NCBI RefSeq assembly: GCF_040183065.1 | Contig: NC_091121.1 | Coordinates: 63,210,287-63,274,286, forward strand | Length of the DNA: 64,000 nucleotides | Direction: 5' to 3' | Source of the DNA: Periplaneta americana | Lineage: Eukaryota; Arthropoda; Insecta; Blattodea; Blattidae | Part shown: positions 11,501 to 25,300 of the stretch, in pieces | How the letters are laid out: every line of letters begins with the position of its first letter | How positions within the stretch are numbered: the stretch's first letter is position 1 | Position numbers and translations under genes: made by a program | Notes under the pieces: model-generated | The model's input: the letters and a program-made list of their open reading frames with translations, nothing else | The model's database searches: none | What the model was told of the DNA's origin: nothing

Positions 11501-14500
11501 TGAATCGACTTTATTCCATTTATTAGTACTGTCTGCTGTAGGTGAGGCATTGTTCTCGCTATGGAAATAACTTAAAATACTTGGTTTGTTTTTGCTTGCC
11601 TGACGAGTTTCACTTTATTGCTTGAGCTGCTGTATACATTGTATATAATACATAATTTGCCATTCTAAAATTCTAACGTTTTTACTTGAAATTCAGGTGT
11701 TTCTTTACTGAACTCCTCCATTACTAAATTTTAATGAAATATGGAAATTAATTGTAATATGTTTCATGGTACATTGTACACTCTCAGGCATTTCTATTTT
11801 CCGTCATGTAAATGCATTATCTCAGGAAAAACATAGAGGCCATAACAATGAAAGTGAGAGATGGCTGAACTACTGCCACTGATTTATATTTCAGAATCCA
11901 AAAGGATTCAGTATTGATCTCCTGGAGTTTTTGGCATCTCAGTCAGAACACCTCAGTTCTTTGGGAAGTGTATCTCTGTCAGAAGAACTCAAAGAGCGCC
12001 TTCTTCATGTTGTCATGGCCCTGGAAGCACTCGGCAATGTTATCAAGAACAATCCAGGTTTTTATGCATTGTGTTATTTTTTTTTTCTTTTTAATTACAG
12101 TAAACAATTCAGTACACACAAAACATGGACACGTGTTATTTTGTACATAGAATGTACAGCTATGTTATAAAATATGAAGATAAAGTTCCACATTTTTCCA
12201 GAATTTTTTTGTACTTCATGTAAATTGATAGTATGTTTATATTTTATCATCTGCCTGCATGCGCACATATAAGTAAGCACAATTTAATGATCTTTAAACA
12301 TTTCATTATGGTGCAACATTATTGTAGAAACTTAAGTAATTAGTAGAGGTGAAAAATAAGGAAGGTGAAAAATTTGTTGATTTTTTAAGTTTAACCTCAG
12401 TGTAATATTAATCCGTCAAAATTTATTAAATGTTGGGAAATTTTATTTCACTTAATGGTAGAAATATATTTGAGTCATTCTCACAAACTTGTATAATTTT
12501 AGTGTTAAGAAATGTAAAAAAAGGAAACATAAATTATTGAGAAAGTACTGCTCAAATGGTTGAGCTCAATTATGCATATTTAAAAAAGAAAATTGTAAAG
12601 TAATTTCGTAGTGCAGATGTAACCTTTTAACGGAGGTGACAAATTAAGCAAAACAATAAGGAGGCTTCCAAAACAAACTTTTATTTGATTGCTTTATGCC
12701 ACATTTTTATAATCAAAGGATAGTTTTGAAAATACATATTGTTACTTATTATTAAGTATAGGTTGTGGCAACCTGTATACCATTTTGCTACCCAGAACCA
12801 AAGATATGTCACGCTTAGAAGAAAACACAAATTTGTTGATACCACTTTTTTTTTCCTTCTTCTTTAAAGGATAATGACGAAGTTATATCAGCACTTAACA
12901 GGGTGCATTTCGAGTTAAATGATAATGTGAACATGGATCAAATTTTTTATAATTTCAATGCTAAAACCGTTTGAACCTTTAGTACTAATTATGTTAACTG
13001 TGAAAGAAAAGATTCAGAATACCAAAACAAACTCTTGCAAACGCAATGAAATCGAAAGTGCATTCTCATAATACGGAATGTTGAAACCTTTCTCCTTGAA
13101 GTTGCACAATGTTTGTGTGGACGATTTTTAATTATTTTATTTCATGGAGCATAGAATAATAATGAGTATTTTATTCTTTGAATACGTCGTTTACAAAGAA
13201 CTCTAAAAAATTCTCTGCCTATTTTAATGCACCTATCTGTACATACTGAATTGTGCACATCCTACAAAGATATTACGTCAATTAATTGATTATAGAGCAC
13301 GTCCATGTTTGGTTTTACTATGTTCAATAAGGTTACGCCTTTTTTTCTTTCTCCTAGGAATGCTGCTTGTGATGTTACAGGTGTGGAGATCCAGTGTATT
13401 GGTCATTTCCGTCTCCTTTTCGGCCTGCTGAGCGTAGATAACTGCAAGGCCATTCAGCGAAGTGCCCTGAATGTAATATCAAGTGTAACACGGAACCAGG
13501 AGTGTGTGAATGATATTGCAGCATCTGACGTGTTGGTCCATCTACTACTAATCTTGTACAGTCTTCCTGATGCACAGATTATGACTCTGGACACGCTTTA
13601 TGCACTAATGCATACCACTAAGATCGTGAAGGATGCTCTGGCCAAAGGTGAGACGTTTTCAGATTATTTCTTATTTATGCATAAATTTTGCTGCCTTGAA
13701 TTATACTTTGACTGCTAAAAATACTGCTCTTATAGCTTCTGTGAAGGTGGGAAAGGAATTTGACCTGTCTATCTGGTTAACATTACTGTGATAACCTCTA
13801 CATTGTTGTTTTTCCCCAGAACAGAACCACGTGCTTCAAATAACCTTACTGGGACACATAAAGCAATTTTGTGCTTCTTTATCTGTGGGGATTTCTGTTT
13901 TTCTTACTGCTAATGTTAAGTATAGTATATTTATACAGCATAGTTTAATTTGTTGAAGTGCATTTTAAACATAAGACTTTTAGACTGGCTGCATTGTTGC
14001 AAATTCTGTACCTGCTTGCCTCCGAACAGGACGGTATAATAATTAAGTTTTTCACTCAGTGTAAGATTTTTAGTACCACTGAAGATTATTAAACGAACTC
14101 AAGGCAGAAGCTTATTTTCGTAACAACCTGTTAGTACAAGTTCAGTGTTATTGCTTCATTTTCATTTTGCAGTTAATATAATATTACATTGTTATAGTTT
14201 ATATTATTTTATTTACCATAAAACATGTGGAAGAGAACTAAAAAAATTATCCACTGTTCTCAGCAAGGTTCAAACTCACAGTATTTGGTCAAAAGACAAG
14301 TGTGGAAACCATTAGACACCTGAGGACGACTAAGGTGTCAGGACTAGAAATTTGAAAAATATCACCAGCTATTCCTGATGATTTGCTTTTCCGTGATTAT
14401 AATCATCTCTAATTACGACAATATCTTTGAAAAATATTGGAGTGCAAGAGGTCAAATGATTTTATTGTCAAACTCCTAGCATTAGAAAACAACATCATTT

Positions 14501-17500
14501 TTGTTAATAGTATATTTATATATTTACAGCCACATGTCTTTTGCTATTAAATACAAATTTTTTTCCCCAACACCTCTAAGTTAAGTTGTTCTTTCTCGAA
14601 CAAATCAATCATTTTGTCTTTGAATATCTCTGGTTATATTTCAAGACATTATGTGCTTACTTTTATTTATAAGTAATGTTTCTTTTTCCAGGAGCGGTTC
14701 TTTATTTACTGGATCTTTTTTGCAACTCAAGTGTGCCTACTGTAAGGGAGAAGACAGCTGAGCTTTTGGCAAGAATGGGAGCTGACAAACTGGTGGGCCC
14801 CAAAGTTCGCCTCACAGTTGGTCGTTTCCTACCACCAGTATTTGCTGATGCAATGCGAGATGCACCTCAAACTTGTGTCCACATGTTTGAGGGGACTCAT
14901 GAAAATCCAGAACTCATCTGGGATACAGATGGCAGGCAGAGAGTCTGCAACTCCATTGCCAATCTTCGAGAAGAGTATGTTGCAGTTTACTAGTATCAAA
15001 CTTACATGTTGAAACAATTTACTGACAGAGCAGTGATGCCAAACTCGATCACTTGCGGTTGTTAACTTGTTTTGCCTTTGTTCTTTGATCTGGTGCACAT
15101 TTGTGCTTTGAATTATGAAAGAAGACGCATGACAGCTGTCAAGTTAGTATCTGTAGGAGAGAAATGAAAAATGAGACACGTACAGAAAACATAGACCTTG
15201 CCACATTGAATTTGGGGTAATCAGTATTGCCAACCCTCTTATGGGCATCACGAACTGCGAAGGATTTTCTCAGAATTGTAGTTTTTCTCTCTCAACTTCT
15301 CTCTCTGTCTTTGTGTTATGTTTGTTTCTGTTTTGTTCTGGAACTAATTTACTCCAGTTTCGGTTGAGGCAAAATTACCTTCAGATAATAGATAAGGATA
15401 ACATTTTTATTTCCGAGTTAAAGTCCTAATATATTTTTGTTGACTGCTAGCACTCTGTTTTCCATTGTTTTACATATATTTTTTTATTCATTCATGATTT
15501 TCTTTCACTGCAAGCCTAGAATTTTACAGTCTTCTCTATCGATAGATTAATTCTTGTATAGCTGGGTTCAATTTCTCCATCAGTAATTTTGTACCTACCC
15601 ACTGGGGGATACTGCCTGAATGGCAGCTTGGAAGTCTACTAAAGGGATTACACTGTAATGTAATGTAAAATATTTGATTTTCTAATAATAATCATGTTAT
15701 TTTCTGAAACCATGTTCTGAGTTGTTTTAGAGCACTATTCATCGTCTCTTCAAGTTTATGTCTTTGCTTTTTGCTCCTGCTACTTGCTGATGCCCAAATA
15801 ATATCATCAGCAAACATATTGACTTTAATACCCTCAATTTTTTTGACAGGTCTTTGATGTAGATATTGAAGAGAGTTGTACTTAAATGCGGCTCATTGGG
15901 GAAGACCCAGTTACAAATGTTTTAGCTTGATTGGGTATCCTTCCACCTTGTCTTTACGCTTTTTTGTGACTGGAATCTTGTGTACCAGTTTAGAAGTGTT
16001 CCCTCACTCCAGTCTTTAGTAGTTTGCTAATGAGTTTTGGTCGCCAAACTGTGTCATATATGCTCCTTTGATATCTACAAAGACTGTGAGAGTGCTAACT
16101 CCTTGCATGTTACCTAAAAGGCTCGGTCTCTTCCACATTGCAGATCCTGTGTACCAGAAGTTTACACTATTGCTTGTTGACATCACTGTTCTGTGGACTA
16201 GTAAAATTATTATCTAGTTGTACGTGTACCTGGCTTATGCAGTCACAAAATAAATTAAATTAAATGATCGATTTTATTTACAGACATTATGTAGCCCAAA
16301 AGCAAAACCCTCAGGTCAGTTGGCGTATTCCCGATGACACTATGATAGCAGCACCAACTAGTCCTGGTGAGCTTGTAGTGGGAGGAGTGTATCTTCGCCT
16401 ATTTGTTGCTAATCCAGGATGGGTTCTTCGTAAACCTAAGGAATTCCTTGCTGAATTAATGGATACTTGCCTTGGACTGATGAGCAAGGAGAAAACAAAT
16501 GTGAGTAGTACTTGCATAAACTTGATCAAAAATGGTTCAAGATTATAGTAGAAAAATCTATAATAACTGATCTAAAAGAAGAAGAAAGCACTAGTGCATT
16601 GTTCAATGGAGGTATAGACAAGACTTTTTCCATTTCTGTTAATGAATAAAGAATGTACAAAGTTTCGATATTGGTTCTATCGTCGCCTTCAGGTAAAAAA
16701 TAGGGTAAGGTGTTTTACTATGGTGCAGATATACAGTATAGGTAGGTAATACAGAATTTGTAAATTCCTTTTATATAATACTGTTTAGTAGTCAACGTGT
16801 ATATACCTATTAATTTGAGAAAAATTCGTTCTGGCACCGGGAATCGAACCCGGGACCTCTCAGCTCTGGGTGCTGAGTGCTCTTTCCAACTGAGCTATGC
16901 CGGGACATGATCCACGAATTTTTCTGTTGACTACTAAATAGTAGTCTTGATTATTCAATCATGAATATAAGTAGGCTATATATTGATGTTAACAGTATTC
17001 AGAAACTGTTGTTGAATATGATCATAAAGTCATTTAAAATGCGCTCTTGCATATATGACTTATATGTCTAAAATGCAGGTAGTAGGCCATTGACGATATA
17101 ATGAGGAGAGTTCGGCTAGCACAATGGATCATGTCCCGATATAGCTCAGTTGGAAATAGTGCTCAGCGCGCAAAGCTGAGAGGTCCTGGGTTCAATTCCC
17201 AGTGTCGGAACGAATTTTTCTCAAATTAATATATATGTATATATATATTTATTACTTGTATTCAGGTGGAGTTCTTAGACAGTGCTACAAGTGCCTTAGT
17301 GTGCCTACTTCAGGCACAACCAGCTCTGGCTGATCACGTGCCATCCTTGGGGCATATTCCACAGCTGTGTAAGCAGATGGTGATACATCGGCAACAGGGT
17401 GCTGTGATACGTGCTGCCATATTGGTTTTACATCAGCTTGCTACAAGTGAGGTATGTATTTATCATCCATTGTATTATATTCCTTATCCTATCGTAATGC

Positions 17501-19322
17501 TCATAGAATCATGGAATCAGAATTATTCAATCTATTATTTTATTACACAGGTGTGCATTCAAGCTATGGGACACACAGAGTGTATCAGTCCACTGAAGCA
17601 AGCAATGCAGGCAAGAAAGGACATGATAGGAGTAGCGTGTGAAGCTCTCCACAGGCTTTTCTCAGCCAATCAAGATCAGCTCATAAGACAGGTACGAGTT
17701 GATGATGAGCATTGGGTGTGACTTTTTTTTTTCAATTTATTTTATTACATTTAAAATTATTATTACTGATATGATTGTTATTTGTATGACTGTGCAGATT
17801 AATGGGGGCAATAGAATACATTAAAATAAATAAAAAACCTTAGTTTGACGGTAACAACTTTTGTCATATTTACTATGCTGCCATCTAGTTGTTACATAAG
17901 GAGTCACGTCATAACTCCCATATGAATTGCATTAGCGACTGCACTGCCATCTCGTGTTCGTTGACGGCGGACAGGTGGCGATCCTGGCGGTTGTTCTCTT
18001 CAAAGTGCTACCGATTTTAACATAGGGATGAACAATCTGTTATATATGTGATCTAGGATTTTATAATTACATGCATGGTTAATTAGAAAAGTAGGCTGTA
18101 ATTCTATGTAGTTTGGCAACAGTTCAGCTCACGAATACACACACGAACTCAGGTCTGAATAGCAGCATTCCATTCCTTAGTCACTACAGCAGGGTTGCCA
18201 CACTTCCTAATGGTAAGAAATTATACGTGTTGATCTTATTTAACTTACGAGAAAACCGTCCATTTTGTTGAAAAATTACAAAGGGTTTATCATTCCTTAT
18301 CAATTTCTCTAATGACGAATAAGAATCAGAATCATATGGGTAGTACTTATCAGGTGTTAAAATTTTGGATTTAATATGGTAGAAGTTTTTTGTATTCTAT
18401 CCAAGGAATTCCACCCTGTATACTTTTAATTTCGCTGCATGAATCCCAGAGGAATATGTTTCATCTTCATGTTTTTTTTCTCGTTTCACCTTATATACCA
18501 ATACTTACTGTTTGGCAACAGCATTGTAAATTAATGAGAAACACACACACAGTGTAAATACATCTACATCTTATAGTGTACTCGAATTCCGTTATTGTCT
18601 CCATATATGACAAGTTTGTATAATAGGTTTCTGAAATTAGTATTGCAGTACCCAATATCAATTTAAAATTGTTTAGTTATTGAGTAAGAGTTCACGAAGC
18701 CATTCCAGTGATTGAAATTATCAGTGGAAGTGGGTAAATTTTCGAGTTGATTCCAAATACATATTCGTTAATTTTAAATCAATATGTTGTCTGTAAATTT
18801 CTGATCAGTAATATAGCTGTGTCATTAGTAGAGAGCGGAATTTAGGCAAAAACCTATTTTTTTTCCTTGATACATACAGGCTTGAGATATATTTACATTT
18901 TTCATGCAAAATAAGTATAAATAAAGGAGTTTTATAGTGCCTAAAATGCCTATTTCGACGTTAGTGCCAATTTTTTTAAGTTTTTTTTTTTTTAATTTTT
19001 GCAACATTTTTCGTAACTGTTTACTGTTTTTCTTAACACTCTGTACCGTTAACATTCCAAGACTGATAACAACTCCTTCCTATCAGTAAACAACACAATA
19101 GACAAGTACCTCTGGTCCAACCCTTCTCATTCTTACAATCTTTCAATCCTAGAATTCCAACTTTCAATTGGCCTGGGTAGCGTAGTCTGTATAGCGCTGG
19201 CCTTCTGAGCTCGAGGTTGCGGGTTCGATCTCGGCCCAGGTCAATGGCATTTAAGTGTACTTAAATGCGACAGGCTCATGTCAGTAGATTTACTGGCGTG
19301 TAAAAGAACTCCTGCGAGACAA

Positions 19323-19355
<33 letters not shown>

Positions 19356-22300
19356 ATTATTATAATATCTGCCTCTGTTTGTCAGCAATTTAACACAAAC
19401 TCGCTGGGTTGTACTCGAATAAGCATTCTCTTACATTCCAAGACAGATAATAACCCCTTCCTTTTTTCTCACCATTTGTAAGTACAGCAGTGAGCAACAC
19501 AATAGCCACAATAGTGTTGATCAGCTACTGTGAAGCAAACTATGAAAATATCATTGGTGAATGAAAAACACTAACTTAAAGATAGAATGTCTTCATTTTG
19601 TGTAGCCTATGCATGTGTACCCTTGTAAAATGTGAAATGTGTGAAAGTTTCTTTTAATCCTAGAATTTTGAATTAAATAAATGTTGAATCTTATATTAGT
19701 AGTCATTAGTGTCATTCTACTTCTGTCTTATTGTGCAAAATACTTGAATAGTTTGCCTAAATCCTTTTGTTTGCTTTGACTTTGTTTCAATGTAATTTGA
19801 ATGTTGTTTTCTAATGCCAGGCATTTGACAATAAAGTCATTTGATCTCTTACACTCCAATATTTTTCAAAGATATTATCATGGCCAGCCACTGAAGCACA
19901 GATTTTTTAGGTATTCCGAATCCATTTCTTGGTTTGAGTTGCACAATTTGCAGTTAGGGGACTTATATATTCCAATTCTATGCAGGTGTTTGGCCAAACA
20001 ATCATGGCCTGTTGCCAATCTAAATGCAGCTACAGACGATTTTCGTGGTAAATCGGGAATTAACTGTGGATTTTGATGCGGAGAGTTCCATTTTTTCCCT
20101 TGAGATTATGTTATCAAATTTTGTTTGTTGAAGTCTAAGTATGTAGATTTAAGAAATCTTTTCACAGAGTAATACGTAGATTTAGTAACAGGTCTGTAAG
20201 TAGCAGTGCTGCCCTTCTTTGCTAAAGCATCCGCATTCTCGTTTCCCAGGATTCCACAATGGGATGGTATCCATTGGAATACAATTTTTTTATTGAGTGA
20301 TATTGAGAGAGCATTTTAGTTATTTCTGCTGTTTGAGATTTCTTATACTTCTGCGGGCTCATACTTGTAACTTGTAGCTTTTTTATATGTAGTGCTGCTG
20401 TATTAGCCAGTGTATGTACATTATATTATTTGACGAAAATATTTAAGAGTGGCACTAGTTTTCAGCGAGAACCTTTCCCACATGTTAATAATTAAATTAC
20501 ACACTAAAAGAAGACTAGCAAGTTCCATATATGGGCAGGGTCAATAAGTTCGTGGACTGGCTGCATAGTTTCACTTGGGGGGCAGGGGTGCGCGTGCGAC
20601 AAAACAGCAGTCCACGAACTTAATAACTGTATCTTGTATATAGTTTCTGGAATGAACTTGTAGCATTAAAAACTTTTGTGAGCCAGATGTCATGTATAAC
20701 TCATTCCCTTGTAGGCTCTGGAGGCAGATATGGTGCAATATCTGTTGGGGCTGTTGGAAGGACGTTTGGAAGCACTGGAGAATCCGGCAATGACCAAGGC
20801 TCAAATTGTAAAGGCACTGAAAGCAATGAGTCGGAGCCTTCTGCATGGGGACAGAGTGTCTGCCATTTTGGAGAAGTCTCCTATTTGGTCGGAGTACAAG
20901 GATCAGCGACACGATTTGTTCATCAGTCACACACCCACTGCTGGTTATCTCACAGGTAACATAGTTTGGTTACACAGTTTAAATGATGTGAAATGCAGTG
21001 CAATGCATAGCCCATAAAAACAATGTAAGTTCGATCTGTATTTCCCACTTATGGGAAGATCATACAAAACCATGAAAATAATGAAATGTCATCTCTAACA
21101 ATGTAATATTCAAGCAACAGTCATAAATAGGAAAATATCCCGAAATATAGTTAGACTACGGAATGTGAAATTCTAAATTTGTTGAGAGCATTAAGTTTGT
21201 CACCATAGATTAAACAGTATGAGCATTAAGGCACATGCAGACACTAATATTTATTGCTAATATTTTTACAATATTTCAGAACATCTCTGTCACACAGAAT
21301 AACTCAAATTAACATGATTCACGGTTTGATGAAGTGAGATTTGTTACTTTTCTTAAGATCATGTTACAAATTTAGCACTAGCAGATACTTTATTTTGCAC
21401 AAGAAATCTATGTGAATACCTTGAATCTTTCTATGTGTCAACACTGTATTCCCACCATCAGTGGTTCCCAAATTGAGGGTAGCGGATGGTCGTGTAAGAA
21501 ACTAGGGGGGGTCACGAGATGATTTACAAAATAAAACAAAAAATGCTTTATTAATATACACTTAATGTTTGTTCAGAAACATAAAAATATTTACCTTAAA
21601 AATAACAAATATCCTTAGTTTTACACGAAAGTAAACAATAATTAATGCGACAAATTGTCATTTTTTTAAAAAAAGCTCCCAAATCTGGACTCCGTATTCA
21701 TACCACTTTCAAGTTCAATAAGATTTCTCGTCTTTGTTTTGATTTCAATTATAGACGAGAAGCTTATTTTGCATAAATATATGGTTGTAAATGTTATGAA
21801 AAAATTAAGAACTTCTTTTGCAAGCTCGGGATGTTCATGCATTATTTTGATCCAAAACTGGTCTACACTCTGCGAAAAAGCCTACTTTCAACATTCCATC
21901 AGTAAGGTACGTACATATTTAAGTGGTCTCCCCCCCCCCCCCCCCCAGTTGAATGCATCACATTGCTTCTTCTCAAGTGAGGTTGACCAGAAATCACTTG
22001 TCACCCAGTTTTCTGGAGTTTGTACAGCTGTGATGTTGATTCTGACCATTCCTGTTACAACTGCCAGTGTGTAGCATTCGTTTTCCAAACTTAATATATT
22101 AAAAAGCTATCTGAGAAGTACCATGGGTCAGGTAAGATTGAAAGGTTTAGCACTTCTATCCATCAGGCAGGTTAAGAAGCTGGACTTGGAAGAAATAATA
22201 GATTATTTTGCTGAGGTCATGGCAAGAAGGAGCGAGTTTTAAGGTATGAAAAATGTTATATGTTTATTTAAGTATAAAATTTAACTAGAAATAAATTCTG

Positions 22301-25300
22301 AATATCTATTTTGTATATAAATTACATTTAGAGTTACATGGTAAAGAAATTTTATTATTCAGATATTATAAAACATGTACTGGTGTCAGATTGTAGAACG
22401 CAAAAGTGGTGGAGGTCCACCCTAAAACTTTCCTAAGGGCCTCCAAACCTTTAGTGATGCCACTGGTTTTGCTGTATATTTGATCTGTACTATGACGGTA
22501 AGGAAGCAGCATTTTTGGGACTTCTTTGGACATTAAATATGAAAGCCTTCAGTTATAGAAATTAGTAAATTTCATGTGAAGTATGTACATATGTTACACT
22601 GAATGTACAAAAGTGCCTATTTTGTAAAACCAACAAAAAATTGCTCATTTCACAAATTCAACACGATTGCAGAATTTATGAAATTGACAATTTGTAAGTT
22701 ATTTTCTGAAATAGGCAAACTAAAAAAGTGAGTGATTCTCCCTATGTTGAATTGAGTGCAAAGAATAGGATAACATATGAGGTGAATAATTATGAAGGAT
22801 ATATGAAATTATGTTGATTATGACTGATTATAGAAGTACTGTAACAGGCCAGCTAGTTTATTAACTCTCACATGAACACTTTGGGCATATTCCATTAAAA
22901 ATAAACTTTAGATCATCATCATAGCATTACAATCCAAAGTGGACCTTGGCTTCTCTCACAACAGCTCTCCACTTCACTCTGTCTCCAACTACAGTCCTCC
23001 AATTCCCCATTCCCAGGCTTGTAACATCTCGCAATACGTCGTCCATCCACCACTTCTTCGGTCTTCCTCTCCTCCATTCTTGCATTCATTATTATCTTAG
23101 GAAGCCTTCCCTCATCCATTCTCATTACATGTCCTAACCATCTCAGCCTAATAGATTTAATAAAGCTCATTATATTCTTGCCTTCCAATAGCTGATCAAC
23201 CTCTTAATTCATTCTTTTTCTCCAGCCTCCTTTATTGTATACTAAATACAATTTTTCTTTCAAAGATGAGAAGGCTGAACTTAAGATATGCAGACTTTTA
23301 ACCATGCCCACTTCTTTGGAACTGTTATCCCACTAGAGGAAGGAAAAAACCTAATATAGCTAAAGTTATAAAAAAAATTCTTGATTTTTTTTCAAGGAAA
23401 TAGAAGTCTTTGGCATTTCTGATACTGAAAAGGTAGTTTTGGGTATGCAGTGATTTCTCATAACTATTGGACAGATTGTATTCATATTCAGTATCTGAGA
23501 GTTGATTTATTTGGGAATGATATACTGTATATGAAACATAAGAATTGTAGTAAAACGTTATGTCTCTATATATAATTATTAACAGTCGCAATTCACTCCT
23601 CAAATTTAACTTTCTTTTATAATAAATTGGTAATGAAAAATACAGTTTATATCAAATGAAATTTCCTGACAAAAATCAATTATATATACTGAATTATTTC
23701 TACTTTTCATTGTGGTTTCACTGTAGTTCTTATTATCTGGGGCACTAAAGACCAGTGTGAGTAGGTACTAGAAAGGGTTGCTCTCTCTTGAAGCATTAGT
23801 AGCCATTAATTCCAACTTCTCCTTGTTATACATTGAATTTCAAGAAGAGGTTGAAGAGGTTAGTTTCACAATGGTATTACTGGTATTTGAAAAGCAAGGA
23901 ATGTGATAAGAATATTATTACCTCATTTATATCATTTCCGATATCAGTTTTCGTAAGTAAAAAAAATAGAAATGATTACAATGCAAAATGTGTAAAATTA
24001 ATGTCTATTAAAGTTGGCCTGAGTGGCACAGAAGAGTGCTGGCCTGAGTGGCACAGAAGAGTGCTGGCCTTCTGTGCCCGAGGTTGCAAGTTCGATGGCA
24101 TTTAATTATGCTTAAATGCAACAGGCTCATGTCAGTAGATTTACTGGAATGTAAAAGAACTCCTGTAGGACAAAATTTTGCCACACCAGCAATGCTGATA
24201 TATATCCTCGGCAGTTGTGTTAAATGAAACATAGTTTACAATGTATATTAAACCAGAATATGGTGGGTTGACTTGCAGACAATGCCTTTGCTTTAGTGAA
24301 TGGTTGCCAATTGGTATTCTCTGTAAAGGTCTGCTCCCACTTAGTGGAATCAAATCGAAAAGTCTGCTGCCATTCACATCTAGTGGAATCGAACCAAACA
24401 GTACTTTCGTGTTTTGTCATACAAAAGAGTATAATTTTGCACAAGATTCATTTTTCTTCGTTCATATTAAATTGTGATTTTTGTATGTGTACCATTTCAG
24501 CAACAACTTTCAATAGTAAACAAATTAAACCGCCAAGAATGGATGTGGTTCATTTGTTTTTTCACGAAGACTTCATGAGGACTTATGATTGTACCCGAAA
24601 CAAGAAATTCTAGTCTGGCAGTGGAATAAATATTCTAGCTCCTGAATTCTGTTCTGTTCGATTTGACATGCCGCTTTCTGCTATCTTCCATTTAAATACA
24701 TTGTGAAGAGGAATTCTGCTTGATTCGATTCCGCTAAGTGGGAGCGGGCCTTAACTGCTCTTTGCCAATATATAGTAATTCTGTCTCTGCCTGACTTAAA
24801 GAGTACAATTTATAAATTAAGTCAAATGTCTTACTTTTTTGGCTTTATAAAGAATACTTTTCCGAGCACAGTAGTGTAATAGCTGTCATTTCCACCGTTC
24901 ATTCATGGCTGTCATTCCCACTGTTCATTCGGGAGACCTGGGGTTCAATCCCTGGAACCAGCTACCCTGACTTTGGTTTTTTTTTTTATGGTTTCCCCAA
25001 GTCCCTCCAGTCCAATGCTGGGATAATACCAATTTCAAAGGCCAAGAACTGACTCTTCCGATCCTCATGTCATTACCCTTTCATTATCACTTCTCATTTA
25101 TCATCAGATCAGCTGTCCATGATAGGCCTCCACCTGTCTGACAGAGTAATGCACTCAGCAAAGCTGCGCCCAAGGGGTATGTCAGTAAAATCACTGGGGG
25201 GGGGGGGGGGGGGGAACTTTCTATGCAATTCAGGAAGCTGATTTTTCTTTTACATAGAACTAGTCTTTCTCATTAAATAAGATGGTGGGGGGGGGGGGGT

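Noticed and set aside
12869-12975. Extra DNAJC13 exon encoding [12 protein letters not shown]
   Set aside because: It would insert residues where the family aligns without a gap (NPG to VEIQCIGHF) and it ends in a stop. Probably a transposon relic.
16830-16905. Functional tRNA gene (minus strand), and its partner at 17133-17210
   Set aside because: The A- and B-boxes are good, but the acceptor stem does not pair without an extra base and the anticodon loop is too large. The units belong to an inverted repeat, so they are called tRNA-like.
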